Positions 44,829-52,766 of a stretch of 64,000 nt of DNA are shown one piece after another. The stretch lies in the NCBI GenBank assembly GCA_965656525.1, contig CBFHKY010000010.1, forward strand, positions 1-64,000, in the 5' to 3' direction. This stretch comes from Pseudomaricurvus sp965656525 (GTDB lineage: Bacteria; Pseudomonadota; Gammaproteobacteria; Pseudomonadales; Cellvibrionaceae). Made by a program: the position numbers and the translations under genes. Numbering within the stretch: the stretch's first letter is position 1; every line of letters starts with the position of its first letter. The notes beneath the pieces were generated by a model, which made no database searches, was not told the DNA's origin, and saw only the letters and a list, made by a program, of their open reading frames with translations.

Positions 44829-46115
44829 TTAAACACTTCTCTCAAACAATGCCGCTATGCCTTGCCCTCCTCCAATACACATCGTAATGACCGCATAACG
44901 CCCTCCTATACGCTCCAGTTCATACAGTGCTTTAAGGGTAATAATGGCACCCGTTGCACCGATAGGGTGCCCAAGAGAAATACCGGAGCCGTTAGGGTTG
45001 AGCTTTTCAAACGGGATGTCCAGATCCTTCGCTACCGCTAATGCCTGTGCGGCAAACGCCTCATTCACCTCCCATGTATCAATATCGTCAACACTTAGCC
45101 CTGTTTTGCTAAACAAACGGCGTACGGCGGGTACAGGCCCGATGCCCATGTATTTAGGTTCAACCCCCGCAAAAGAGTAACCCACCAACTTGGCCATAGG
45201 TTTCAAGCCTTTTGCTTGGGCTTGCTCGGCCTCCATCAGCACCAGTGCACAGGCTGCATCGTTCAAACCCGATGCATTTCCTGCAGTCACACTGCCTTGT
45301 GGCTTAAATACGGGGCGTAAACTCTGCATATCATCCAGTGTCGCGTTTTGGCGGATGTGTTCATCTTGTGCAAAACTCACAGGTTTGCGTCTTACCTTCA
45401 CTTCTACAGGCAGAATCTGACTGGCAAAATAATGATTTTCAGTGGCGTATTGGGCTCGCTGATGACTGCTCAATGCGAGCTGGTCTTGTTGTTCTCGTGA
45501 AATGCCCCACTTTTCTGCAACATTTTCCGCCGTAATCCCCATGTGCGTATTACCCATTGGGCATGTTAGGGCGGCCGTCATAGCATCCACCATTTCACCA
45601 TCGCCCATACGCGCGCCCCACCTAGCGNNNNNNNNNNNNNNNNNNNNNNNNNNNNNNNNNNNNNNNNNNNNNNNNNNNNNNNNNNNNNNNNNNNNNNNNN
45701 NNNNNNNNNNNNNNNNNNNNNNNNNNGCTGGCAGCCAATAAGGCACTCGGCTCATAGATTCGGCTCCACCGGCTACCGCTGTATCCACATCGCCAAGAAG
45801 AATCATTTGCGAAGCGGAAATCACCGCCTGCAATCCAGAACCACAAAGTCTGTTAACGGTTAACGCTGGTGTGCTTTCGGGAATCCCTGCTTTCAACGCT
45901 GCAACTCTGCTCAGGTACATGTCGCGCCGATCTGAATGAGTCACGTTGCCCATTACCACGTGTCCAATATCTGCCCCCATAACACCGGCACGTTTCAGAG
46001 CCTCCTCGATGACCAGCCCGCCAAGATCCGTTGGGGGCATGTCTTTCAAGCTGCCACCAAAAGTACCTATGGCTGTGCGGGCACCGCTCAATACAACAAC
46101 TTCACGCTGTTTCAT
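44829..46115 (-). CDS. Acetyl-CoA acetyltransferase (thiolase), interrupted by an assembly gap
   Basis: A thiolase, BktB/AtoB-like, starting at the ATG at 46115 (MKQREVVVLSGARTAIGTFGGSLKDM) after GAGG; the frame runs back to 46223 without support. Nucleophile Cys is in VNRLCGSGLQAV; the distal Cys and His are in TMCIGGGQG and GHPIGATGA. A 99-N gap falls in PYWLP-ARWGARMGDGEMVD. Closing it with no bases gives PYWLPAARWGARMGDG, the normal family spacing, for about 395 residues. It lies behind a CaiB-type CoA transferase and a quinone oxidoreductase on the same strand. Likely role: condensing or cleaving short acyl-CoAs. Confidence 0.92.
   Translation of the reverse strand: MKQREVVVLSGARTAIGTFGGSLKDMPPTDLGGLVIEEALKRAGVMGADIGHVVMGNVTHSDRRDMYLSRVAALKAGIPESTPALTVNRLCGSGLQAVISASQMILLGDVDTAVAGGAESMSRVPYWLPXXXXXXXXXXXXXXXXXXXXXXXXXXXXXXXXXXARWGARMGDGEMVDAMTAALTCPMGNTHMGITAENVAEKWGISREQQDQLALSSHQRAQYATENHYFASQILPVEVKVRRKPVSFAQDEHIRQNATLDDMQSLRPVFKPQGSVTAGNASGLNDAACALVLMEAEQAQAKGLKPMAKLVGYSFAGVEPKYMGIGPVPAVRRLFSKTGLSVDDIDTWEVNEAFAAQALAVAKDLDIPFEKLNPNGSGISLGHPIGATGAIITLKALYELERIGGRYAVITMCIGGGQGIAALFERSV
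45628..45726. other. Assembly gap of 99 N inside the thiolase gene
   Basis: 99 undetermined bases. Joining the flanks directly (CCA GC|C GCT AGG on the minus strand, P-A-A-R) keeps the frame and restores normal thiolase spacing. Confidence 0.8.
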
Positions 46116-46206
46116 AGTATTACCTCTTTCTGGACTGATGTTGGGGGATGGTGATTGGGGGGGCAATAAGACACAGACCCGTTTTGTACATTGTAGGTCA
46201 GTGCTC

Positions 46207-46246
46207 GGCCACTCATTCAGCACATCGTTGTACTGAATGAGTGGCC
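46207..46246 (-). other. Perfect 14-bp stem-loop between CoA transferase and thiolase genes
   Basis: GGCCACTCATTCAG (46207-46220) pairs fully with its inverted copy (46233-46246) around a 12-base loop. It lies 46 bases past the CoA transferase stop and 91 before the thiolase start. No T run follows on the minus strand, so it may be an RNA-stability or partial-termination element. Confidence 0.65.
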
Positions 46247-46292
46247 CATGCGAGAAGATCTAGAACCTATCGCTTACGAATGAGCGACCTGG

Positions 46293-47546
46293 CTAAACGA
46301 CACCCTTTTCACGCAGATCAAGAATATCCTGCGCCGATAATCCTAGAATACCCGATAAAATTTCGTGATTGTGACTACCCACTTCACCACCCGGCCACTG
46401 TGTTGAGCCCGGAGTGCCATTAAGCTTAGGTAAGATCGCAGGAATCACCAAAGGTTTACCGTCGATTTCCACACGTTCAAACAAACCTCGACTTTGAAAG
46501 TGCGGGTCTTCAAACATATCCTCGACTGAATAAATCGGTCCGGCAGGCACTCGATTGGCTTCAAGAATTTCTAAAACTTCCCCTAATTCATGAGTCATAC
46601 ACCACTGAGCCAGTATTTCGTCGATTTCTGCTTCGTGTGTGACACGCCCAGCGTTGGTGGAAACACGCTCATCTTCTGCTAAATCGGTTCGACCAACGGC
46701 GATCATTAATCGCTGAAAGATAGAATCGCCATTGCCGCCAATAACCACATACTTCCCACCTTTACAGCGGTAAGTATTGGTCGGCACAATGCCCGTAACC
46801 GTGGTACCAGAAGGCTCACGAACGACACCAGCACCCGAGAACTCTGGCACCACAGCTTCCATCAAATTAAACATGGCTTCGTAGAGAGCTACATCGACTA
46901 CCTGCCCACCATCGCTCTGCCCCCTTTCACGAGCCAAAAGTGCCATGACAATCCCTAAGGCGGCATGAATACCTGCAATGGTATCGCCAATGCTCAAATT
47001 AGGGCGCACAGGTGCTTGGCCAGGAAACCCATTCACATAGCGAAAACCACTCATTCCTTCGCAAACGGAAGCAAAACCTGGTCTCGAAGCGTATGGCCCA
47101 TCTTGGCCAAAACCTGAAATGCGGGCATACACCAAATCAGGGTTGCGTACCTTCATCGCTTCTGGTCCTAGGCCCCACTTTTCCATCACACCCGGGCGAA
47201 AGTTTTCCACCACCACATCGGCAGAGGCAATTAAGTCGGCAGCCATCTGCTGACCACGCTCTTGCTTCAGATCCACGGTAACTGACTTTTTATTGCGCCC
47301 CAAGCTGCGCCACCAGAGAGACGTGCCATTTTCCAGTACACGCCAGCCGCGTATTGGATCGCCAGCACCAGGCGGCTCTATTTTAATAACCTCGGCGCCG
47401 AAGTAAGCCAACATGGCACCTGTAAACGGCCCCGCTAGCAATTGCCCTATTTCAATCACCCGCAGGCCTTTTAAAGGGCCGTTGTCCGTTGTTGTACCCT
47501 GCTGATGCCCCACGGAATGAGCAGGATCTTGATCTGTCGCCGCCAT
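46293..47546 (-). CDS. CaiB/BaiF-type (family III) CoA transferase
   Basis: A 417-residue family III CoA transferase. Conserved stretches: LKGLRVIEIGQLLAGPFTGAMLAYFGAEVIKIEPPGAGDPIR, SVTVDLKQERGQQMAADLIASADVVVENFRPG, LVYARISGFGQDGPYASRPGFASVCEGMSG, and VDVALYEAMFNLME. The catalytic Asp should fall in the block around residue 180 (GDTIAGIHAALGI). The substrate is not readable. With the thiolase and oxidoreductase it may form a short-chain acyl-CoA pathway. Confidence 0.9.
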   Translation of the reverse strand: MAATDQDPAHSVGHQQGTTTDNGPLKGLRVIEIGQLLAGPFTGAMLAYFGAEVIKIEPPGAGDPIRGWRVLENGTSLWWRSLGRNKKSVTVDLKQERGQQMAADLIASADVVVENFRPGVMEKWGLGPEAMKVRNPDLVYARISGFGQDGPYASRPGFASVCEGMSGFRYVNGFPGQAPVRPNLSIGDTIAGIHAALGIVMALLARERGQSDGGQVVDVALYEAMFNLMEAVVPEFSGAGVVREPSGTTVTGIVPTNTYRCKGGKYVVIGGNGDSIFQRLMIAVGRTDLAEDERVSTNAGRVTHEAEIDEILAQWCMTHELGEVLEILEANRVPAGPIYSVEDMFEDPHFQSRGLFERVEIDGKPLVIPAILPKLNGTPGSTQWPGGEVGSHNHEILSGILGLSAQDILDLREKGVV

Positions 47547-47563
47547 TATTTACACCTTCAGGC

Positions 47564-48544
47564 TTATTTAACTTTCAACACCAATTTGCCAATCAAGTCA
47601 TGGCTTTCCATCAGGCTATGAGCTTCTACCACATCGGCCAAGGCGAACTCAGCCATCAGCCTAGGAGCGACTGTGGCGCGACTCAACATAGGCCAAAAGG
47701 TTTCCTCAAGCTTTCGAGCAATACGCGCCTTTGCGGCAGGAGACTGCGAGCGCAATGTCGAGCCAGTCAGTGTCAGGCGCTTTAACATCACCGGCATCAA
47801 GTTAATATCCACTTTAGAGCCCTGTAAAAACGCAATATTGATAATGCGTCCTTCCACAGCCGCCGCTTTAAAATTGCGGGCAATGTAATCACCACCCACC
47901 ATATCCAGAATAACGTTAGCGCCACGGCCATCAGTATACGTTTTCACCGCCTCTACAAAATCGGCTTCTTGGTAATTAATGGCAAGATCTGCTCCAAGCT
48001 CACGACAAGCCTCACACTTTGCTTGGCTGCTGGCTGTGGTGATGACGGTTGCGCCCATCGCTTTAGCCATTTGAATTGCAGTGGTGCCAATACCACTGGC
48101 TCCGCCATGAACCAGTAGAGTTTCTCCAGCTTGCAAGCCCCCCCGATCAAACACATTACTCCACACCGTGAAAAAGGTTTCTGGCACGATCGCCGCTTGC
48201 TGTAAACTCAACCCATCAGGTACTGGTAGGCACTGGCCTTCATCCACAACTACCTTTTCGGCGTAGCCTCCACCATTAGTAAGCGCACACACTCTATCGC
48301 CCACATTGAATCTGGAAACACCTTCCCCCGTGGCACAGACCACTCCAGAAACTTCAAGCCCTAAGATAGGGGATGCCCCCGCCGGAGCTGGGTAAGCTCC
48401 CGCACGCTGTAAAACATCTGGCCGGTTCACTCCGGCGTAGGCGACATCGATTAAGACTTCCCCCTGTACTGGATGTGGGCTTTCACCTTCAGCCATGTGC
48501 AGCACATCGGCCGCCCCGGTCTCCTTCATCGTCACATAGCGCAT
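47564..48544 (-). CDS. NAD(P)H-quinone oxidoreductase (medium-chain, QOR/PIG3 type)
   Basis: About 326 residues from the ATG at 48544 (MRYVTMKETGAADVL). Visible: YAGVNRPDVLQRAGAYPAPAGASPILGLEVSGVV, the nucleotide loop VHGGASGIGTTAIQMAKAMGATVITT, and ANVILDMVGGDYIARN. The zinc ligands of alcohol dehydrogenases are absent, as in quinone oxidoreductases. Close packing (17 bases) before the CoA transferase suggests one operon. It may instead reduce an enone intermediate. Confidence 0.88.
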   Translation of the reverse strand: MRYVTMKETGAADVLHMAEGESPHPVQGEVLIDVAYAGVNRPDVLQRAGAYPAPAGASPILGLEVSGVVCATGEGVSRFNVGDRVCALTNGGGYAEKVVVDEGQCLPVPDGLSLQQAAIVPETFFTVWSNVFDRGGLQAGETLLVHGGASGIGTTAIQMAKAMGATVITTASSQAKCEACRELGADLAINYQEADFVEAVKTYTDGRGANVILDMVGGDYIARNFKAAAVEGRIINIAFLQGSKVDINLMPVMLKRLTLTGSTLRSQSPAAKARIARKLEETFWPMLSRATVAPRLMAEFALADVVEAHSLMESHDLIGKLVLKVK

Positions 48545-48629
48545 ATTCTGTGCCTTCTTTGCTTCTTTTGTATTTCCCCAGTTCAATCCTTATTAGGCCT
48601 TTACTGGTAAACCTGCAGACGGGTAGATC

Positions 48630-49271
48630 TCAAGGTGCTAACCGTTGAATATTCCAGTTTTCACCGTCACGCGTGTACTGGAACCGATCATGCAAACGAT
48701 TTGCCCCTCCCTGCCAAAACTCAATTTCTGTTGGCACAATTCGATACCCGCCCCAAAAATCTGGCAAAGGAATCTGGCCCTGTTTAAACTTCTCTTTCAT
48801 CGTATGAAACTGCTGCATGAGCAATTGACGAGATGACACAGGGCGACTCTGCGCCGATGCCCAAGCCGCTAACTGACTTTCTTCTGGACGAGACGAGAAA
48901 TATTTCAGTGATTCGGTGGTGCTGACTTTCTCAACACGCCCACAGACTTTGACTTGCCGCTCTAACATGTGCCAAGGGAAATGAAGGCTTATGAGGGGGT
49001 TATCGGTCAGTTCTTGCGCTTTACGGCTGTGGTAATTGGTGTAAAACACAAACCCAGCCGTGTCCAAATGTTTTAATAGCACTATGCGCTGGCTTGGCTG
49101 GCCATTAGCCGCCACCGTAGCCACCGTCATGGCTGTAGGGTCAGGCAGGCCTGCATCAATCGCTTGTTTGAGCCAAAACTCGAACTGAGCAAAAGGGCAG
49201 TCGGCCAAGTTATCGCGTCGCAAGCCACCCTTTAGGTAATCGCGACGCATGTCTTCTAAATCCATCATCAT
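48630..49271 (-). CDS. pdxH: Pyridoxamine 5'-phosphate oxidase
   Basis: About 213 residues. Three successive ATG codons (49271, 49268, 49265) could start it; the frame goes back to 49409 but that piece is not family-like. Visible: LEDMRRDYLKGGLRRDNLADCPFAQFEFWLKQA, PTAMTVATVAANGQPSQRIVLLKHLDTAGFVFYTNYHSRKA, and WGGYRIVPTEIEFWQGGANRLHDRFQY. It oxidises pyridoxine/pyridoxamine phosphate to PLP with FMN. It is divergent from mobA. Confidence 0.95.
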   Translation of the reverse strand: MMMDLEDMRRDYLKGGLRRDNLADCPFAQFEFWLKQAIDAGLPDPTAMTVATVAANGQPSQRIVLLKHLDTAGFVFYTNYHSRKAQELTDNPLISLHFPWHMLERQVKVCGRVEKVSTTESLKYFSSRPEESQLAAWASAQSRPVSSRQLLMQQFHTMKEKFKQGQIPLPDFWGGYRIVPTEIEFWQGGANRLHDRFQYTRDGENWNIQRLAP

Positions 49272-49472
49272 GAGATTGCTTGCCTTAAGTACTTCTGAAT
49301 GACTTAATATTACTGAATAACCAGTGACGAACGAAGATGTCGATACGGTACAACGATCTGATATGCAGCAAACCGATATACTGCACACGTTCGATAACAC
49401 AACTTGCAAAAAGTGTAACCATAATCCCGATCAAAATCAGGCTTAATTCACTAAAGTCTTCTGGTATAGCCT

Positions 49473-50117
49473 ATGATGCAGCCACCACAGATACGCAATA
49501 CTTACGCCGTGATTCTAGCTGGGGGTCAATCAAAGCGCATGGGCGAAAACAAAGCCACACTTTACTGGCGTGGTGACCGTTTAATCGATCACAGCTTAAA
49601 ACGACTGACGTCTCAAGTTCAGAGGGTATTGGTCAGCACCAATCAAACCTTGCCAGACCTGCCCACCGGTATTCCTCAGCTAGCCGACACCCTAGAAAAT
49701 GCAGGACCACTGTCTGGTGTTTTAGCGGGATTGGAATGGTTACAACCTCAGCCCCAAATACCTAGAGAAAACATACAACCAAGAAAAGATGAGTCGCTCG
49801 ACCAACCGGAATGGCTTTTGAGCGTTGCTGTGGATACGCCACTCATTCCTACCACTTTACTCAGCGAGCTGGCCGAGCATTGGCGGCCGAATTTAGCCGT
49901 GTTAGCCAGCCACTACCAGCAACGACGACACCCTACTTGTGCACTTTGGCACCGCTCACTGACACCCATTTTGCGCGAGTATTTAGACCAAGGGGAGCGA
50001 CGATTGATGCGATTTATTGAGCAACAAACACACACCTACGTTGCTTTCGATCATCACAAAGAAGACCCTTTCATCAACCTCAATACACCAGCTTCGTTGA
50101 CGGCTTCGGCCCCATAG
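49473..50117 (+). CDS. mobA: Molybdenum cofactor guanylyltransferase
   Basis: A 214-residue MobA joining GMP to Mo-MPT to make the MGD cofactor required by NasA. The GTP loop is AVILAGGQSKRMGENKATLYW (residues 11-31), followed by DTLENAGPLSGVLAGLEW and the Mg-binding AVDTPLIPTTLL. Slightly longer than usual around residue 95 (PQPQIPRENIQPRKDESLDQ insertion). Either of two adjacent ATG codons may be the start. Confidence 0.92.
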   Translation: MMQPPQIRNTYAVILAGGQSKRMGENKATLYWRGDRLIDHSLKRLTSQVQRVLVSTNQTLPDLPTGIPQLADTLENAGPLSGVLAGLEWLQPQPQIPRENIQPRKDESLDQPEWLLSVAVDTPLIPTTLLSELAEHWRPNLAVLASHYQQRRHPTCALWHRSLTPILREYLDQGERRLMRFIEQQTHTYVAFDHHKEDPFINLNTPASLTASAP

Positions 50118-50203
50118 GCCAAGTGAAAGCCTGTTCAAAAATTGACTCACCACAGTAATCGCATACAATAAATAGTAGCCTTTGTGAAATCACAGGAACC
50201 CCA

Positions 50204-50968
50204 GTGTTCAAATCATCCTCATCCAGCCTCTGCCCGCAATGCGGTATAGATTCCTCTGAATTCAATCAGCTGAAGGGCCAAGTTCAATCGCTTGAAGCCT
50301 CATTGGAAGACATCAATAAGCTACAGGCACAAGTCAAGTCACTAAAGGCGGATATTCAGGATCTAACCGAGCAAGCGCATACAGATTCTTTAACTGGGCT
50401 CGGTAATTACAAACATTTTTCCGAGGTGCTGGATTATGAAATGGAGCGCACCCACCGCACCGATCAAGCAACCACATTGATCATGGTGGATTTAGACCAC
50501 TTTAAAAAACTGAACGACACCTATGGGCACGAAGCTGGGAACCACGCACTGCAAGAAACCGCAAAACTATTGCGAGATGGCACTCGCAAGCTTGACGTAG
50601 CTTGTCGTTATGGCGGAGAAGAATTTGCCATCATTCTACCTTCCACCGACTTATTAACGGGCGCTCAAGTCGCTGAGCGCTTGCGACAAATGATCTCTAA
50701 TTCGCCCATTCACTGGCAAAATCAATCTATCCCGTTGACGGCTAGTCTGGGTGTTGATCAGTATTTATCGAATCAGCAGACGCACATGAATAATTTTATC
50801 CAACAAGTGGATGCATTGCTGTATAGAGCCAAACAAAATGGCCGCAACCAAGTGTGCTCTGGCACTCGCCGTGACATGAACTCAGCATACAGTGTGAGTA
50901 GCGATGAAAAACAAGCCCTGTTTGGCAACTTTCACGACCCGGAAGAGCCCTCAGCTGAGCCGAAATAA
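50204..50968 (+). CDS. Soluble diguanylate cyclase with coiled-coil N-terminus
   Basis: A 254-residue protein starting at a GTG (50204) with AGGA upstream. The N-terminus has a CPQCG pair that may bind zinc or be a redox site, then a coiled coil (residues 20-62, LKGQVQSLEASLEDINKLQAQVKSLKADIQDL). The GGDEF domain is complete (RYGGEEFAIILPS) with the I-site RKLD five residues before. No membrane segment. The last codons (EEPSAEPK, stop) form the first unit of a 25-bp tandem repeat continuing past the stop. Confidence 0.92.
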   Translation: MFKSSSSSLCPQCGIDSSEFNQLKGQVQSLEASLEDINKLQAQVKSLKADIQDLTEQAHTDSLTGLGNYKHFSEVLDYEMERTHRTDQATTLIMVDLDHFKKLNDTYGHEAGNHALQETAKLLRDGTRKLDVACRYGGEEFAIILPSTDLLTGAQVAERLRQMISNSPIHWQNQSIPLTASLGVDQYLSNQQTHMNNFIQQVDALLYRAKQNGRNQVCSGTRRDMNSAYSVSSDEKQALFGNFHDPEEPSAEPK

Positions 50969-51080
50969 AGAGCCCTCAGCCGAACCTTAATAAAAAGCCC
51001 TCAGCCGAGCCCACATAAAAAGCCCTCAGCTGAACCTTAGTAAAAAACCTCAGCCGAGCCTAAGTAAAAACCTCTCAGCC
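50947..51080. repeat. 25-bp degenerate tandem repeat copying the 3' end of the diguanylate cyclase gene
   Basis: Five units start at 50947, 50972, 50997, 51022 and about 51047, and a weaker sixth at 51071. Each has the core GCCCTCAGCYGARCC, a short variable part, then TAA or TAG with an A run. The first unit is coding (PSAEPK and stop); the others repeat the same bases with their own stop triplets. The period is 25, not a multiple of 3. Confidence 0.85.
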
Positions 51081-51181
51081 AAATAGATCGATAGAAAGCC
51101 CCAACCTAAACCACAAACATTTAGCTGAATCAAAACCTAAGCTGAAGGCGTCATTTAAACGGCCAACAAAAAATCACTTTC

Positions 51182-52588
51182 TCACTCAAGTACGCGAACC
51201 TGAATGGCATCAACGCCACTGCCAGAAATACTAAGCGCATCGGAAATCACCACCACTTGATCCCCCCGTTGGAATCCACCTTCCTTTAAAAGAGCCGCAA
51301 AAGCTTTACTGAGCGTTTTTTCAGGATCATTGCTAAACAGCAATTTGCGCGCAAAAACATTGCGGCTTAAAGCGAGTTGTCGGCGCGTGCGACCATCGTT
51401 CGTGAAGGCGTAAATGTGAGGCAAAATTGGGTGGCAGTTGGTCACATAATTGGCCATCCGACCGCGCCGCGTAATCACCACAATCGCCTTAGCTGCCAGC
51501 GACTCAGCCAGATGCACCGCACTCGCGGCTAAATTTTGCTTAGGGTTATCCTTTAGTAGCAACTCGGTAAATCTCAAGCCCCTGTGACGCTCAGTACTGA
51601 CGGCAATTTTAGCCAAGCTTTCAACACATTTGAGAGGGTAGCGCCCAGTGGTGGTTTCACCAGACAACATAATCGCGTCGGCCTCTTCATACACAGCATT
51701 GGCCACATCGGTCACCTCTGCTCGAGTGGGCATGGGGTTTTCAATCATCGATTCCAACAAGTGTGTCGCTACTATCACCCGCTTACCGTGCTCGGCACAC
51801 TTACGTACTATGCGTCGTTGAATATTGGGCAGCTCCCAGAAATCTACCTCAACCCCCAGATCACCACGTGCCACCATAATGCCATCAGCGGCCTTAACGA
51901 TTTCGTCGATATTGCGCACACCTTCTTGATCTTCGATTTTAGCGATGACTTTTACCTTCCCGGCTTTATCTCCCAACAAGTCGTGTAATTGCGCAATATC
52001 CTTAGCTTCACGCACAAAAGACAAGGCGATGTAATCAATATCCATCGACAAACCGAACAAAATATCGGCGCGATCCTTATCCGTAATCGCGGGTAGCTTT
52101 ACCCGTACACCCGGCAAATTAACATGTCGCTTGCTTTTTAGAACACCGCCATCTATCACTTTGCAGCGCATCACATGCTGATTTTTTTCTAAAATCTGCA
52201 GGTTGATCAAACCATTGTCCACCGTCAGTTTGTCACCCACTTCCATATCCGTTATTAAACTTGCGTAATTCACCAATACAGAACGTTCTTCTACGTCTTC
52301 GTTAGACCGAGCAACGACAGAAATCACATCCCCAGCTTTAAGGTTTAGATTACTGTCTCGCTCACCGGTACGAATCTCTGGCCCTTGAGTATCCAATAAA
52401 ATAGCCACTGGATTAATCAACTGGCTGTTTAAACGTTGTAACCTTTTGATGACTTCAGCATGGGTCGAATGATCACCGTGAGACATATTCAGTCGCGCCA
52501 CATTCATACCCGCCTCTGCCAGCTTTTCCAGCATTTCATAACTGGATGTGGCAGGCCCAATGGTGCAAATGATTTTTGTCTTACGCAT
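51182..52588 (-). CDS. pyk: Pyruvate kinase (second copy)
   Basis: A 468-residue pyruvate kinase distinct from the operon copy at 23937-25385. Visible: KTKIICTIGPATSSYEMLEKLAEAGMNVARLNMSHGDHSTHAEVI, then the lysine in VIAKIEDQEGVRNIDEIV. MVARGDLGVEVDFWELP and VATHLLESMIENPMPTRAEVTDVANAVYEEADAIMLSGETTTGRYP follow. The sequence is of the type with Glu in place of the K+-binding Lys region of PykA and Leu (LLESM) at the usual QMLESM site. It is monocistronic and divergent from an SLC13-type permease, with a hairpin in the gap. Confidence 0.95.
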   Translation of the reverse strand: MRKTKIICTIGPATSSYEMLEKLAEAGMNVARLNMSHGDHSTHAEVIKRLQRLNSQLINPVAILLDTQGPEIRTGERDSNLNLKAGDVISVVARSNEDVEERSVLVNYASLITDMEVGDKLTVDNGLINLQILEKNQHVMRCKVIDGGVLKSKRHVNLPGVRVKLPAITDKDRADILFGLSMDIDYIALSFVREAKDIAQLHDLLGDKAGKVKVIAKIEDQEGVRNIDEIVKAADGIMVARGDLGVEVDFWELPNIQRRIVRKCAEHGKRVIVATHLLESMIENPMPTRAEVTDVANAVYEEADAIMLSGETTTGRYPLKCVESLAKIAVSTERHRGLRFTELLLKDNPKQNLAASAVHLAESLAAKAIVVITRRGRMANYVTNCHPILPHIYAFTNDGRTRRQLALSRNVFARKLLFSNDPEKTLSKAFAALLKEGGFQRGDQVVVISDALSISGSGVDAIQVRVLE

Positions 52589-52660
52589 GAATACCTCCTG
52601 TTACATTAAGGGTTTACAGGCTCGGCTGGAGTTGCCCAAACGGCCTCACAATAGAAAAAA

Positions 52661-52688
52661 CACACGACATCTGCTAGTATGTCGTGTG
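52661..52688. other. 10-bp perfect hairpin in the pyk/SLC13 divergent gap
   Basis: CACACGACAT (52661-52670) pairs with ATGTCGTGTG (52679-52688) around 8 bases. An A6 run precedes it and TTATTATTT follows, so it looks like a terminator in both directions, yet lies before the starts of both divergent genes. It may be an attenuator or operator. Confidence 0.6.
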
Positions 52689-52766
52689 TTATTATTTAAA
52701 GTCCATTCGGCTTTAGCCCTTAACCTCCCACTTCATCATCTTCTTTTTGTAAGGAATCTTCCAGAC

